Part shown: positions 54,270-64,000 of the stretch, piece after piece
How positions within the stretch are numbered: position 1 is the first letter of the stretch
How the letters are laid out: every line of letters starts with the position of its first letter
From: Marasmius tenuissimus
Taxonomy: Eukaryota; Basidiomycota; Agaricomycetes; Agaricales; Marasmiaceae
Assembly: GCA_029532415.1 (NCBI GenBank)
Contig: JAQOTA010000046.1
Span: forward strand, 744,001-808,000
DNA: 64,000 nt
Direction of reading: 5' to 3'
The notes under the pieces: generated by a model
Databases searched by the model: none
What the model was told of the DNA's origin: nothing
Seen by the model: only the letters and a program-made list of their open reading frames with translations
Translations under genes and position numbers: made by a program

Positions 54270-57200
54270 TTAGGTAGTGACGTTGGTATAGCCAGGCCAG
54301 TGGCTCCTGACTCGAAGGAACATATCATAATCAACTGTGTCAACCACGAGCCGTTCCTCCGAGTCTGCACACATTGAATGGACAACCAGTGCCCCCCGAA
54401 CGATCGAATTGACAGAAATAAACTCGAATTTCTCCTTCTGGACTCTCAGGATCCCAAAGTGACGGTGAGACTGTCCAACGCCCCATGCTGGTTACCTTGT
54501 ACGATTGTACGTAGGCGATTGGATACTTCTCTCTGCCGACCTCAGTAACAAAGAGGTACTTGAGTTGCACGAAAATGGGGCCGGCTACTGAGATGAATAT
54601 AACGAAATCATAACGTGGGCTGTTGTAGAAGTTAGGATTGCATCAAAGGTAGTCTGTGGCGAGCTGCCACGTCTCTTTCAATTCGTAGTTAATCTTCAGA
54701 AACTGGAACAGAACGATCTACAATTGATAAACACGCAATCACCGAAATATCATGTTGAATAAGAAACTCACTTCGTCGTCAGTCCTGTAGTGTATCCATG
54801 CACGACCGGGGAGTTCGATTCCGTGGGCTTGCAGTGCCCCTGAAAGGAAATCACCAACACTGATCCGAAACGCGGTCTCGCCTTGAGGAGGAGAATGTAC
54901 GCGAGCGAATTCTTCGAACGTGGTTGATGGGAGCTTCGCACCAATCGAGAAATGCCCGCCGCCTAACTTGTTCACAACCTTCTCTATCTCCTTTGGGGGA
55001 TTGTCAGGCAGATTTACGTGTGCTCGGTAGTCCTCCATGGCTTGTATCTCAGCAAGGATAAGGTCCGATATGTCCATTTGATGCTGAATAGTTAGTATCT
55101 GTTCAACAATGTATGTTAGTTACCTACTGGTGAATCGGGTTGCGGTACGTCATGACACTGACCTGTGGTGCAATGTTCTTGAAGTTTGTTCTCCGATGAT
55201 AAATATGTCGAAGGGGACCGTGCTTCTTCTCAAAGAGCCTCGTGCTAAAGTTGCGTAGTGCACCTTTGAGCTGAATGTTGTCGAAGAGGTGGCTGAAGTA
55301 GTGTATCTTGATGAACTCCCAGTTCTTCATGTCAAGGGACTCTGAGGGATTCACATACTGAGTCTCTGCGTACTGCTGTGATTGAAGTCAGACTTAACAT
55401 GTCAATGGCATCCAACACAAAACTACACTCACGGTTAGCATTGTGTGGAATGTCTGGATGCTCTCACGACCCGCAGCCATTGTCGTCTCTGTTTGAACGT
55501 GCAGACCCCCGAACATAATGATATTGAGGTAAGCTCGGACACATTTCAGCAGTTGGTATGCTGCTGTATCCTGTTCCTCGGAGAACAGACTCTCAGTAGC
55601 GAATAAAAACATCTGGGTGGGGAATCCCGGTCAGCTTGCATATCTTATTACCTGCACGACAAGAGGTACGTACCCTGGATATGTCACGATGCTTTGCACC
55701 ATCATTAAACGTGTGTGTAGTCACCGAAGCAAAATGGTTGAGGTTGCGCCACCGGGGAAATAAGTCGAATCTTAGGGTTGACAAGGTCCTGTAAGCGTCG
55801 GAATATGCCTCGGATTTTATGAATCCTAAGTACGTACCGTTTATTAAGCGCCGTTTCAGTTTTACGGCCAAGAACTGCAAAGTGTGCCTTGAGGAGAGGG
55901 AACATGTGCCCACCCCACAGACCACTATCTTCGAAATGGAGATCGTCAAACGAGACGGCTTTGAAGGGATCGGAGTTGGGGAGGAGCATAAACATGTTCT
56001 GTATCATTGTCATTATCAAACAAGGAACGGTCAGGGTGGGCATGCCTTTCGCACCTGAGCCAATCGTAAACTGTGATCTTTGAGTATTCCTTCTTGATCA
56101 CGTTTTAGTTCAAAGGACAGGACGTCATTTAGTATGTCCGTTGTTTCCTCCGCCGTACGTGTCTTCCAGGTCTTGGAGAGGTCGGACAATTCGAGCTTAG
56201 CAGCCATGCATTTCGGGCATGGGTAGCCGGATTTGATTCCTTGTATCAGGCACATGACACATCTAGATATCAGGTCAATAGGTACCTCACGTTGTCTATG
56301 AGACAACTCACTGTTCTTCATAGTCGGCCGACAGGGCCAATACAACCAGGTAGAGCAACCGTTTGATGCCATCGCCGCATTTGAACACCATCCCAACTTG
56401 GCTCATGAGAATCAGGGATTCAATGATCTTGAAGAAAGCCATGTGCCACACGATACACTTCATGTTCGCCCACGACGGCTTGTTCTTGTGTTCCGATTCT
56501 TCTTCAATCTAGACCTGATATAAGATTCGAGACTTTTGATGATGAAAAAATATGAAGAGCGTACAACAGGTTGCCAGCCAACTATTTGTCCACCACCGAT
56601 TCCTCCACCATTGCGAATGTCTGCCGGTATGTTACCTATGGTTGCGATAACAGGATACCCTTTCGCAGTCCCAAAAGTCAACAGCTTGTTCTTATCAGCG
56701 TAGAGGATGAGGGTGAGAGGCTTTGCGTCGGGGTTCAGAAGATGTTTGTCATCTGCGGCTGGCGGAGGACGGTCGTTGATTCTGGTCTGTTGAAGAGAAG
56801 CATGTCAAATCATGCGATCAGGATCTATGAGGTACACCCTACCTGCGCATCCCACCAGCTATCCGCAGTCCAAGGCTCATGTATGAAACGCTCCCAGCGT
56901 TCACCGTTGAAACGATAGTGCTTCTGGGCGTCCCACTGGATATGCTCCGCAAGGATCTCGCTGCGAACCACCTCTCCTATCCAATCCAGTAGCGGACGAT
57001 GGTAAGCCTTGTAAGTTCGCTCAACATTTTTGTTGAGGGAAACAGTGATTTCGGTGCGTTGAAACTGGAACGTTGTGATTTATGATTAGAAGATCGTTGA
57101 CAATAGTACTGTAGCCACCACTTACCCGCTTACTCCGATCTGCAGCAGCGTCCCACATGGCTTGAACCTGGTCGTAAGTGTGCATGTGAACTTCTGAGCC

Positions 57201-57803
57201 GTTATAGGCCTCCTCTAATAGACGAAGGAATGTTGTTGTTTGCTCCGCAGTCATGTGGCAACGCAGAGCAAGGTCGGCTACCTGGTAGTCGAACTGTGAC
57301 GGAAAGGGCCGCCAGGGAATAGAGTCGAACGGTTCTGGATCCTTGACCTCGCGTTTCCCGTACTCATCGAAGGGTTTTCGCTCTGTGGCACAGTGAGACG
57401 TTGGGTGGTATTCTACCTTGAACTCATCAATTGGTGGCCTCGATTGATCCAGGGACTCCACATCAATTTGGGCAGAAGGGTCGTCGGGAACATGGAAGTC
57501 GTCTGGAAGATTGTCTGAATATCAGAAGAACAGCCCATTTCAGATGTGTCTGGGTAATTCACGTTCAGCGGGGGCGCTTGCAGTCAACCTGAGCTCATTT
57601 TAACCTTTGTCAGAGAGGGAATCAAAGAGTCCTTGAGGAAACCATACCTTTTTGCCGGTGTCTGAGTTTCTCGGCTTCCCTCTGACGATCTGCCTGGCAT
57701 TTCTATATATATGTCGGGCCATGGGTCCCCCGGGGGTGTAGAGCTGCTGGCAAAGTTCACATGGAACTTTGGCCCTGGGTTCTACGGGCTTCCTATAGGC
57801 CAT
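54270..57803 (-). pseudogene. Plavaka-type transposase, one frameshift
   Basis: The start at 57803 encodes a degenerate zinc finger (VPCELCQQLYTPGGPMARHI). After introns come FQRTEITVSLNKNVERTYKA and the core typical of Plavaka transposases: PLTLILYADKNKLLTFGTAK, GYPVIATIGNIPADIRNGGG, IGGGQIVGWQP, KPSWANMKCIVWH, LALSADYEE, CVMCLIQGIKSGYPCPKC, SDPFKAVSFDDLH and SGLWGGHMFPLLKAHF. C-terminal parts include GGGHFSIGAKLPSTTFEEFA and SPRYDFVIF. Near 54400 a run of six G shifts the frame; the family ending ERLVVDTVDYDMFLRVR continues in the next frame to a stop at 54270. Plavaka transposases are DDE enzymes of the CMC group. Exon borders are only partly resolved. Confidence 0.8.
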
Positions 57804-58709
57804 CCTGTCAGTTTGAGAGACAGTAATGATCTCGTAGGTCTTTAAGGACCTGTGCTACTATCTCGGTGATTTCTCGGGAATGCTAAGGACCTTCGAGAAC
57901 TCCTGCACATAACAGCAACACCACACAATGCAGCGCACATGAATACACTCTCATACAGAAATCAAATGACCGAGGAGATATTATCCACCGATGGATTCTG
58001 GATATAGATTCTACAGACGGCTCATTCTATTACGACTTCTACAACCCACAATGTGGTTCCATCACCTAAAAATGGTTGAGCGTAAAGCCACAATCAGATT
58101 AAGTACCAGTCAGTTGATAGCTCTTGAATTACTCATGAATCATGAATCAGATGGATATGGAGGGATGGCCGAACCTCAACTGGGTGAAAGGGGGACTGTT
58201 TCGACATTCTAGCTGGATATAGTTGGTATGAAGGACAGATATACCATTAGGGGATTCACTCACCGCTCCAAGCCTTCGATAAGCCTAGATTTGAACCCTG
58301 CAATAGCAGATTGGCTGTTGGCCTTGCAATCGAGAACCTGTGTGAAGACGTCATAACACCAGAGGTACTGAGCCTGAGGTGATAAAAGTTGCGACCTGAG
58401 TCGGAACTGAAGTCTTCCTCGGAACTAATCCAAGGGAGGGCGACGGAATAGGGAAGGTCATGGTATGAGGAAGAGTTTGATTTACTGATGTTTGGCCCTG
58501 AAATCGAACTTGGCATTTGCCGATCAACAGTTGAGTCACGCGCTTTGTCACCGCGTCGCGCATTGCGTCTAACATTTCCTCCTCACCATCAGGCCACACA
58601 AGCTGGCAGGCCTACGCCGTACAGATCAACTAAACTGCCTCACATGATCTTCAGACAGAATAAGCATTTAAATTATACCGACCTGTGATGGATTATCCAG
58701 GAACACAAG
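57804..58709. other. intergenic region between the divergent transposon genes
   Basis: Should contain promoters for the transposase (minus) and the third gene (plus). Minus-strand B-box-like sequences GGGTTCAAATCTAGG (near 58290) and AAGTTCGATTTCAGG (near 58505) are present without convincing tRNA folds. No coding frame is supported. Confidence 0.4.
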
Positions 58710-61084
58710 GTGTTATACAACCAGGAAAAAAGTACGTTGCTAGTCCTCTCTGGCTCTTTTCGAGACGAATTAGTTTCGTCTTTAACAGCTGGGATTAGTT
58801 CCCTCTGTTGTTTTTTCTCCTCTCTAACGGTTGGATCAGCTCCGATTGAACCTACTGATAGTTGCCTATCATTGATCTCACCAGGCCGTTGACGCAACAC
58901 AATCCCATCCGGTACAATGAAGGGTGCATTGCCAGCGAAGTAACGCAGGACAAAATCCTTCTGACCTCGCCAAACACCCTCCACACTACGTTCCCACTGA
59001 CAGGAATACGCACGATCCGTATGCGAAAAGACCTACATTTTGGCGAGGAGGATCTATCGTTTTTCCCTCAACCTTACATCCCTGGCATCGGATATCTCTC
59101 TGTTATCCCATTCCCAACATCTCACCCTACCTCTAACCACTCAGCTGCATGGAGAACCGTTACGCCGTCCGACTTCGTTCGAGCACCCTCAAATGATCCC
59201 TCCCGTGGGCTTGGGTCATTGTCGAGCAAAGTCAGAGTTTCCATACAGAAAGCCTTCGACAAAGTCACAGAGCGGATCATGAATATCTCAATTGATGACA
59301 GGCTCAAAGCGGAATCGGCAAAAACAAATGTGAAGAGCGACCAATTGATCACCCGCTACTTATTCAAGATCAAGTATCTTCTTTCACGCCTCAAGTCACT
59401 CTCATCCTACAGAGAGGCTGCCTTGACATTCTCATGTTGTCAGAGGGCTTACTTGGAGCTTGTTGCTCGCGTCGACTGGCTCGAGACATACAGACCTCGG
59501 ATGTACAACCCTTTGCCTGCGAATCGGCCACTTGAAGATGCCAATGTAGTTGGCGCCCTCACCGGGGACGACGAGACCGCCTATTGATTATTTCTTGCAG
59601 GTAAATACTACCACCCTTTTCTTCTGCACAGAGCTCTGATGCGTCGGTCGCAGGAATTCCTGTTTGGTACTCACAGCCGTTGGACAAGAAGGAGTCCACT
59701 CACATTGATACCTGGATTACCCTTGATTCCACTTCGCTGTTGAAACGACTTGCCGAAAGTGGAATCAAGTTTTCTTTAGATGACACATTCCCTCCTAATC
59801 CCACTATCTTCGAAGGCTCGATGCTCGACTTAACTCGGTACGCCAAAATGGGAGAATACCTACAAAGGTCTTCATCTACCAACGTATACTTGGAGAATGG
59901 TACGATTACACCTTTAATGCCTAACCCCCCCAAACCTTCATCATCTGGTCCCTCACGCACATCAAAGACACCCTAAAGACACCCTATAGACACCACCCAA
60001 CACGTACGCAATTCCTTTGACTTATTTTATTGTTATTGATTGTGAGCAACAGGACTTTCTGGGGTACAAGTTCCCCTACCCAATGCCAACAGAGACCGAG
60101 ATAAATTCGTCGACGTGGTATCGCCTATGATGCCCCCTCCTCTACCGGTTTGGGCAAGAGCCTCCGTTCAAGCTGGTGCTGGATTTGACCCAAACCTGCG
60201 TCCCCCACCTGGGCTGAACAATGGCTATGCCCTTCCCAACCCGAATATCATTGCAGGAATGAGAAATCAGGCAACTCAAGCCGCCTTTATTACAATGTGG
60301 CTGAAGCTTCGCCCTGTACTCTTGTATCGGCTGCAATCTCCCACCTTTGGGCTGCTTAAGCCGAAGGAATGGCGTGTGGTACTGGGAATGGAGGTACACG
60401 GCCAGAAGCCTAACACACAGGCAGCACAGTCTCAGAACGACATTGAGAAGATGCTGCAAGAATGTTTGGACTCTGGTGATATGGAGGTACGTCCTATTCC
60501 TTGCGTTTAGCACAATATACATTTAGCTCATACGACGGGATCTGCAGGGCTCTGTGAACCTGGCCAACCTCTCTGAGGCACCAGTGGTCTGGCGTGGTTC
60601 ATCTCTTGTTCCCTTCACCCTCCCTCCTAATGATGTTTTGAAAGAGATCTTGTGGGAGATGTTCGAGATAAATTTTCGGTATGAGCTGCTTTCCCTCGAC
60701 CGCCGTTGCTATCGTGCCGGGCTATCCAACAATGAGCACAAGCAGGAGGTGTTGGGAGTTATTCTCCATTTTGAGAACGCACTGATACCCAGTGACATCG
60801 CTTGAGGACGTGAGGGATTCGCATCTCGTGAGATGGATATGGCAATTGGACGCCGACAGGCTCTATGGGGTCTTCTTCAGGTGATGGATGGGTGGACCGG
60901 AGGGCCAGGGCAGCTCCCTCACACACTTCGAAATTTGGCTGTTCTTGACCGCTTGGACATTGTTTTGACGACCAAAATCGAGCGGAACGAGGTCGAGGAC
61001 ATAGAGTACGCTATCTCTCACCACTATGTATCAGTATTTCGCTCCATCTTCCATCGCGCCCCGCTTCTCCCTCACTCATTATAA
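58710..61084 (+). pseudogene. third Plavaka-associated protein, unknown function, disrupted
   Basis: A first exon region (58862-59587) has TERIMNISIDDRLKAESAKT, FKIKYLLSRLKSLSSYREAA and ending VVGALTGDDETAY. It continues with VAGIPVWYSQPLDKKESTHI, then DKFVDVVSPMMPPPLPVWAR, AAFITMWLKLRPVLLYRLQS, KPKEWRVVLGMEV and NLSEAPVVWRGSSLVPFTLP. Proteins with the SPxMPPxxPxWA and FxTxWLKxR pattern are common in agaricomycete genomes near transposons, as I recall, without known function. An exact 11-bp tandem duplication at 59964-59985 introduces a stop, and a TGA follows SDIA near 60804. The true 5' end is uncertain, and at least three introns are implied. Confidence 0.6.
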
Positions 61085-61378
61085 ACCATGGTATCAGGCA
61101 CTTCCCACGAAACATTTAACTTTCTTGTATGATATCCTACTACATGTGCACTAGTACAATTATTGATGACTTACTTTGAGTTCTCAACCTGTTTTACCTT
61201 GGGATATGTTTTGTATGTTGGCAGTGCACTTATGAGGCCTTGTGGGCGCTTGCGAGGCGCCAGGCAATTTCATTAATGACGGCGCCATACCTATTATGGA
61301 ACCTTACGGAGCGAGTCGGCCCTTATAAGCGGTCAGGAGGGCCGCCGGCATTACAAGGCGGCCAATAAATTTCCGACA

Positions 61379-62339
61379 TCGCGGAAAGCATCTGCTGAGG
61401 TTTTATTGGCCAAGTCAGTTGTTTACAATGTTGACTACAATATTGAGCACAGACACTTTGGGCATCCATCAGATAAATCCTGAATAAAGCTCGGAAACAT
61501 ATGCAAGGTTTCCCACTTGACCTTAAGATGCCTACTAAGAAGACACCTCTGTGTTGTGGTCGTGCTGAAGGCAAGATGCATGAAAAATTGTTCCCCAACT
61601 CTACTAAAAGAGCTTTTAAGCTGTTTGAACGCATACATTCAGATTTGAAGTCGTACCCAGTTGAATCATATCACCAGTACAAGTACTACATCTCTTTTCT
61701 CAATGACTGCACGTCCTACATTTGGACCTCCAAGCTCAAGACAAAAGACGATCAAGACACAGTTCAATGTTGTTGTCAAGACCTGGATGTCCGATGAAGG
61801 GGGAGAGTACAAAGGAGATAAGTTTGATGCAGTACTAAAAGAGTATGGGATCCAGAGGGATCAAAGCATACTGTATACACCACAACAGAACGGTCGTGCT
61901 GAACTTTTCAACAGGACTATTCATGAGAAGGCTGAAGCTCTTCACTTTGAAGCTTGTATGCCTCAGTCCTGGTGGGAATTCTGCCATGTGCATGCCGTCC
62001 ACCTCTACAATCACACTCCTGTGCAACGATTGAGCTGGCAAACTCCGTTTGAAATGCTTTACGGTGAAGTACCTGATGTTTCACATCTCTGAGTTATGGG
62101 TAGTGCAGCCTACATTTTCATACCTGAAGATTGTAGGAAGAATAAGCTTGCTCCTCACAGCAAGTTGATGACCTTCATTGGCTACCAAGAAGGGATGAAA
62201 GGCTTCCTGTTCATGCGAAGTAATAATTCTGTATTCAAAGGTAGCAATGCACTATTTGATGAGACGCTGTATTCTAAGTGTCCTGATGCCAAAACTCGTG
62301 GCTTTACACCTGTCGGTAGTGAACCATTTACTTTGGGTG
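61379..62339 (+). pseudogene. copia GAG-pre-integrase and integrase
   Basis: After the DNA transposon the copia frame resumes with NVDYNIEHRHFGHPSDKS (GAG-pre-integrase, zinc-binding His pair). A one-base loss then shifts it to KHMQGFPLDLKMPTKKTPLC. The integrase core follows with HSDLKSYPVES and FLNDCTSYIWTSKLK, a frame change near 61775, then DEGGEYKGDKFDAVLKEYGI and YTPQQNGRAELFNRTIHEKA. A TGA after PDVSHL precedes VMGSAAYIFIPEDCRKNKL. The DDE residues are recognisable, but the frame breaks make it inactive. Confidence 0.8.
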
Positions 62340-62824
62340 TGTCATGAAGACGCCACTTTTCCCTCCACCATTTGCTCATATGATTATCACATGTCCTTTT
62401 CTCACGGTCACTTACTATACATCTTTCTTTCTCACGATTTACTTCCTTAACCCACCATCGCGCAGCTTTAACCCACATCGCACAGCCATTCCATTATCTC
62501 ATATCGACTCATTCCTTATTCATGCTTGACTCATACTTACTCATACACAACTCATAGGTAGCCACTCCGACTCCAACTCTGACCGTAGGATAGGTATATA
62601 AGCTAGCTAGTCTTCACCTGGTCCCTCATCTTGACCTCTTGTCGTTGGGACCAGGTGAGTGGTACAGTCTCCTTTGCTTTCCTTCTCTACAATAGATCTA
62701 ACTTGTTGTTGGGACCAGTTTCTGCCTTACCTCTGTCTGAGTCGAGCCTGCTGCTCCTCTCCAAGCCCGCTACTACTGCTCTCTGTCTCTGCCGTCTCTG
62801 CTAGACGTTCAGCACTTCGTGACA
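62340..62824 (+). repeat. solo LTR inserted in copia, 485 bp, TSD GGGTG
   Basis: Starts TGTCATGAAGACG and ends CACTTCGTGACA, with identical GGGTG at 62335-62339 and 62825-62829. The promoter is GGTATATAAGCTAGCTAG near 62595. The segment matches 13624-14110 in inverse orientation. Its insertion lies after the copia KTRGFTPVG segment, so it is younger than the host copia element. Confidence 0.9.
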
Positions 62825-64000
62825 GGGTGAAAATCCCAACATTTTTTCAGAAGATGAAGACTGATGACAATTGGGATGATACTCCATTCCCAGATCTCAG
62901 GCGTCGCTCCGAACCTTCTAAGAGATCAGAACCTCAGGTTGACGGACCTGCAGGTGGCCCTGCGCCAGGGGAATTGCCACTCCCTGAATCTGGTCCTCTG
63001 ACGCCTCCAGGCAAACCAGTCGTTCCCCCGCCTGCACCAGCAGCAGCAGGTCCACGACGTGGTATGAGGCAGCGGAAGGGTACAACGCAACCTGGTAATA
63101 TATTTGGTGAACAGCGGAACCCAAATAAACCCTCAGACATTATTTGCGATCTAGAGAATAAGAATACTTGGAGAAACGTCACTGGAGACAAGGAATCTCT
63201 GCATCCAGTTGATTGTCCTAGCTCTTTGCGATCTAGGAAAGGCAAAGGTAGTAAAAAGGCGATTCCTGGTCCACTTCCGCCTCCGCCTGCTCCAGAACCT
63301 AGTGGAAGCACCACTGAGTCACATGGGGATGAAAGTGTAGTCGAAAGACTGACCCAAGAAGGGGGAGTAGGATTCGTGATTTATCTGTTGAACAATGCTG
63401 TTCCAGTTCACGTCCGCTTCCAACATCCAATACTCCTGATTTCTCTAACATCAGAGAGTGGACACTCCGCGATGTCCTAAAATTGCCTATTGAGCAACAG
63501 AAGGAATGGAAGAATGCTTGCCATGAAGAACTTGAGGCACTTCATAAGCGCAATGTGACTTGCCTAAAGGTCGCAAAGCCATCAGAAATAGATGGGTCTT
63601 CAATGGTCGCAAGAAAGCTAGACTTGTCACTAAAGGTTTCTCTCAGGTCAAAGGTGTAGACTTTGATGAGATCTTCTCACCAGTTGTTTGTTATGAGACT
63701 GTTCATATGATGCTTGCTCTCGCAGCTCTCAAGAACTGGTACATCACCTCTGTTGATGTCAAGAACACCTTCCTATATGGCAATCTTGTTGAGGAGATCT
63801 ATATGGAACAACCTGAAGGCTTCAAAGTCAAGGGCCAAGAATGTAAGGTACTGCACCTGTGTTGTGCATTATATGGACTGAAGCAAGCTGCCCTTGAGTG
63901 GTGGCAAACCCTCAGCTTATCCATGGAAGTATTGGGCTTCAAACATCTGACTTCTGATGCTGGACTCTTCATCTGCAAAGATCCGAAGAGTGGTGAAGTT
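62825..64000 (+). pseudogene. copia linker and reverse transcriptase, partial at the window edge
   Basis: The proline-rich linker (RSEPSKRSEPQVDGPAGG; QRKGTTQPGNIFGEQRNPNK; EGGVGFVIYLLNNAVPVH) is followed, after frame changes near 63470 and 63555, by the RT domain. The latter shows [59 protein letters not shown] and ALYGLKQAALEWW. A short deletion removes the residues between KRNV and DLPKG. The active-site YVDD region would lie just beyond 64000. Confidence 0.8.

Larger units (their letters stand above)
51493..61378. mobile_element. Plavaka-type (CMC-like) DNA transposon, 9,886 bp, TSD TC
   Basis: The element begins TGTCGGAAA and ends TTTCCGACA, a 9-bp perfect terminal inverted repeat with looser similarity further in. 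TC flanks it at 51491-51492 and 61379-61380. Excising the element and one TC joins the host copia codons in frame (TIYWVHS to RKASAEVLLAK and on to HRHFGHPS), which fixes the ends. It carries a coiled-coil/RG-rich gene (minus), the Plavaka transposase (minus) and a third gene (plus). ATAAG/CTTAT motifs cluster inside both ends. All three genes carry disabling changes. Confidence 0.85.
48750..64000 (+). mobile_element. Ty1/copia retrotransposon split by two insertions, runs off the right edge
   Basis: The order 5' LTR, gag, protease, GAG-pre-integrase, integrase, linker, RT is Ty1/copia. It is interrupted by the Plavaka-type element at 51493-61378 and by a solo LTR at 62340-62824. The copia sequence itself has frameshifts in gag, one at the GAG-pre-integrase region, a TGA in the integrase tail (HL-stop-VMGSAAY, where Arg is usual) and a small deletion before RT. 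RNase H and the 3' LTR lie beyond 64000. Confidence 0.85.

Noticed and set aside
58270..58520. Functional tRNA genes between the transposon genes
   Set aside because: B-box-like sequences are present, but no acceptor stem or cloverleaf could be paired.

Overview
The window looks like repeat-rich genomic DNA of a basidiomycete fungus, most likely an agaricomycete. The resolved genes are broken by many short GT-AG introns of about 50-70 nt. Protein families include a chromodomain gypsy element, copia elements, a Plavaka-type transposase, a probable KDZ remnant, cytochrome P450 paralogues, a DUF6534-like membrane protein and another seven-helix protein. There are no bacterial or viral features. 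Family names are recognised by eye from conserved motifs; no database search was run.

Layout. 0-4.2 kb: the tail of a hAT transposase, then an internally deleted copia element on the minus strand that is split by a 456-bp solo LTR. 5.8-10.6 kb: a decayed chromodomain gypsy element on the plus strand, with a 187-bp MITE inside the integrase and a heptamer array in its 3' LTR. 11.1-12.3 kb: a long unidentified ORF. 13.6-14.1 kb: a solo LTR. 14.4-15.95 kb: an intact 8-exon seven-helix protein gene (minus). 16.9-17.5 kb: a P450 pseudogene. 17.6-26.3 kb: mostly gene and transposon remnants, including a CTTAAG-rich element and a transposon-derived gene. 26.3-30.2 kb and 36.1-39.95 kb: two copies of one duplicated block, each carrying an apparently intact 10-exon P450 of 551 residues. 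31.4-33.9 kb, between them: a multi-exon gene of a family that I recall only as uncharacterised basidiomycete proteins. 45.1-46.55 kb: a 9-exon DUF6534-like gene with a tandem repeat just upstream.

48.75-64 kb is a nested structure. A copia element (plus strand, running off the right edge) is cut between its protease and GAG-pre-integrase regions by a 9,886-bp Plavaka-type DNA transposon at 51493-61378. It is cut again at 62340-62824 by a 485-bp solo LTR. Removing the Plavaka element plus one copy of its 2-bp target duplication rejoins the copia reading frame exactly, which fixes its ends. The Plavaka element carries three genes: a coiled-coil/RG-rich protein (minus), the transposase (minus) and a third protein (plus). 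All three contain inactivating changes.

Across the retroelements many stops and lost catalytic residues are explained by C-to-T or G-to-A change, mostly CGA to TGA. This suggests cytosine-methylation decay or a RIP-like process. The host genes that look alive are the seven-helix protein, the two P450s, the 31.4-33.9 kb gene and the DUF6534-like gene. The P450s probably act on a small lipophilic substrate at the ER membrane, but nothing here identifies a pathway.
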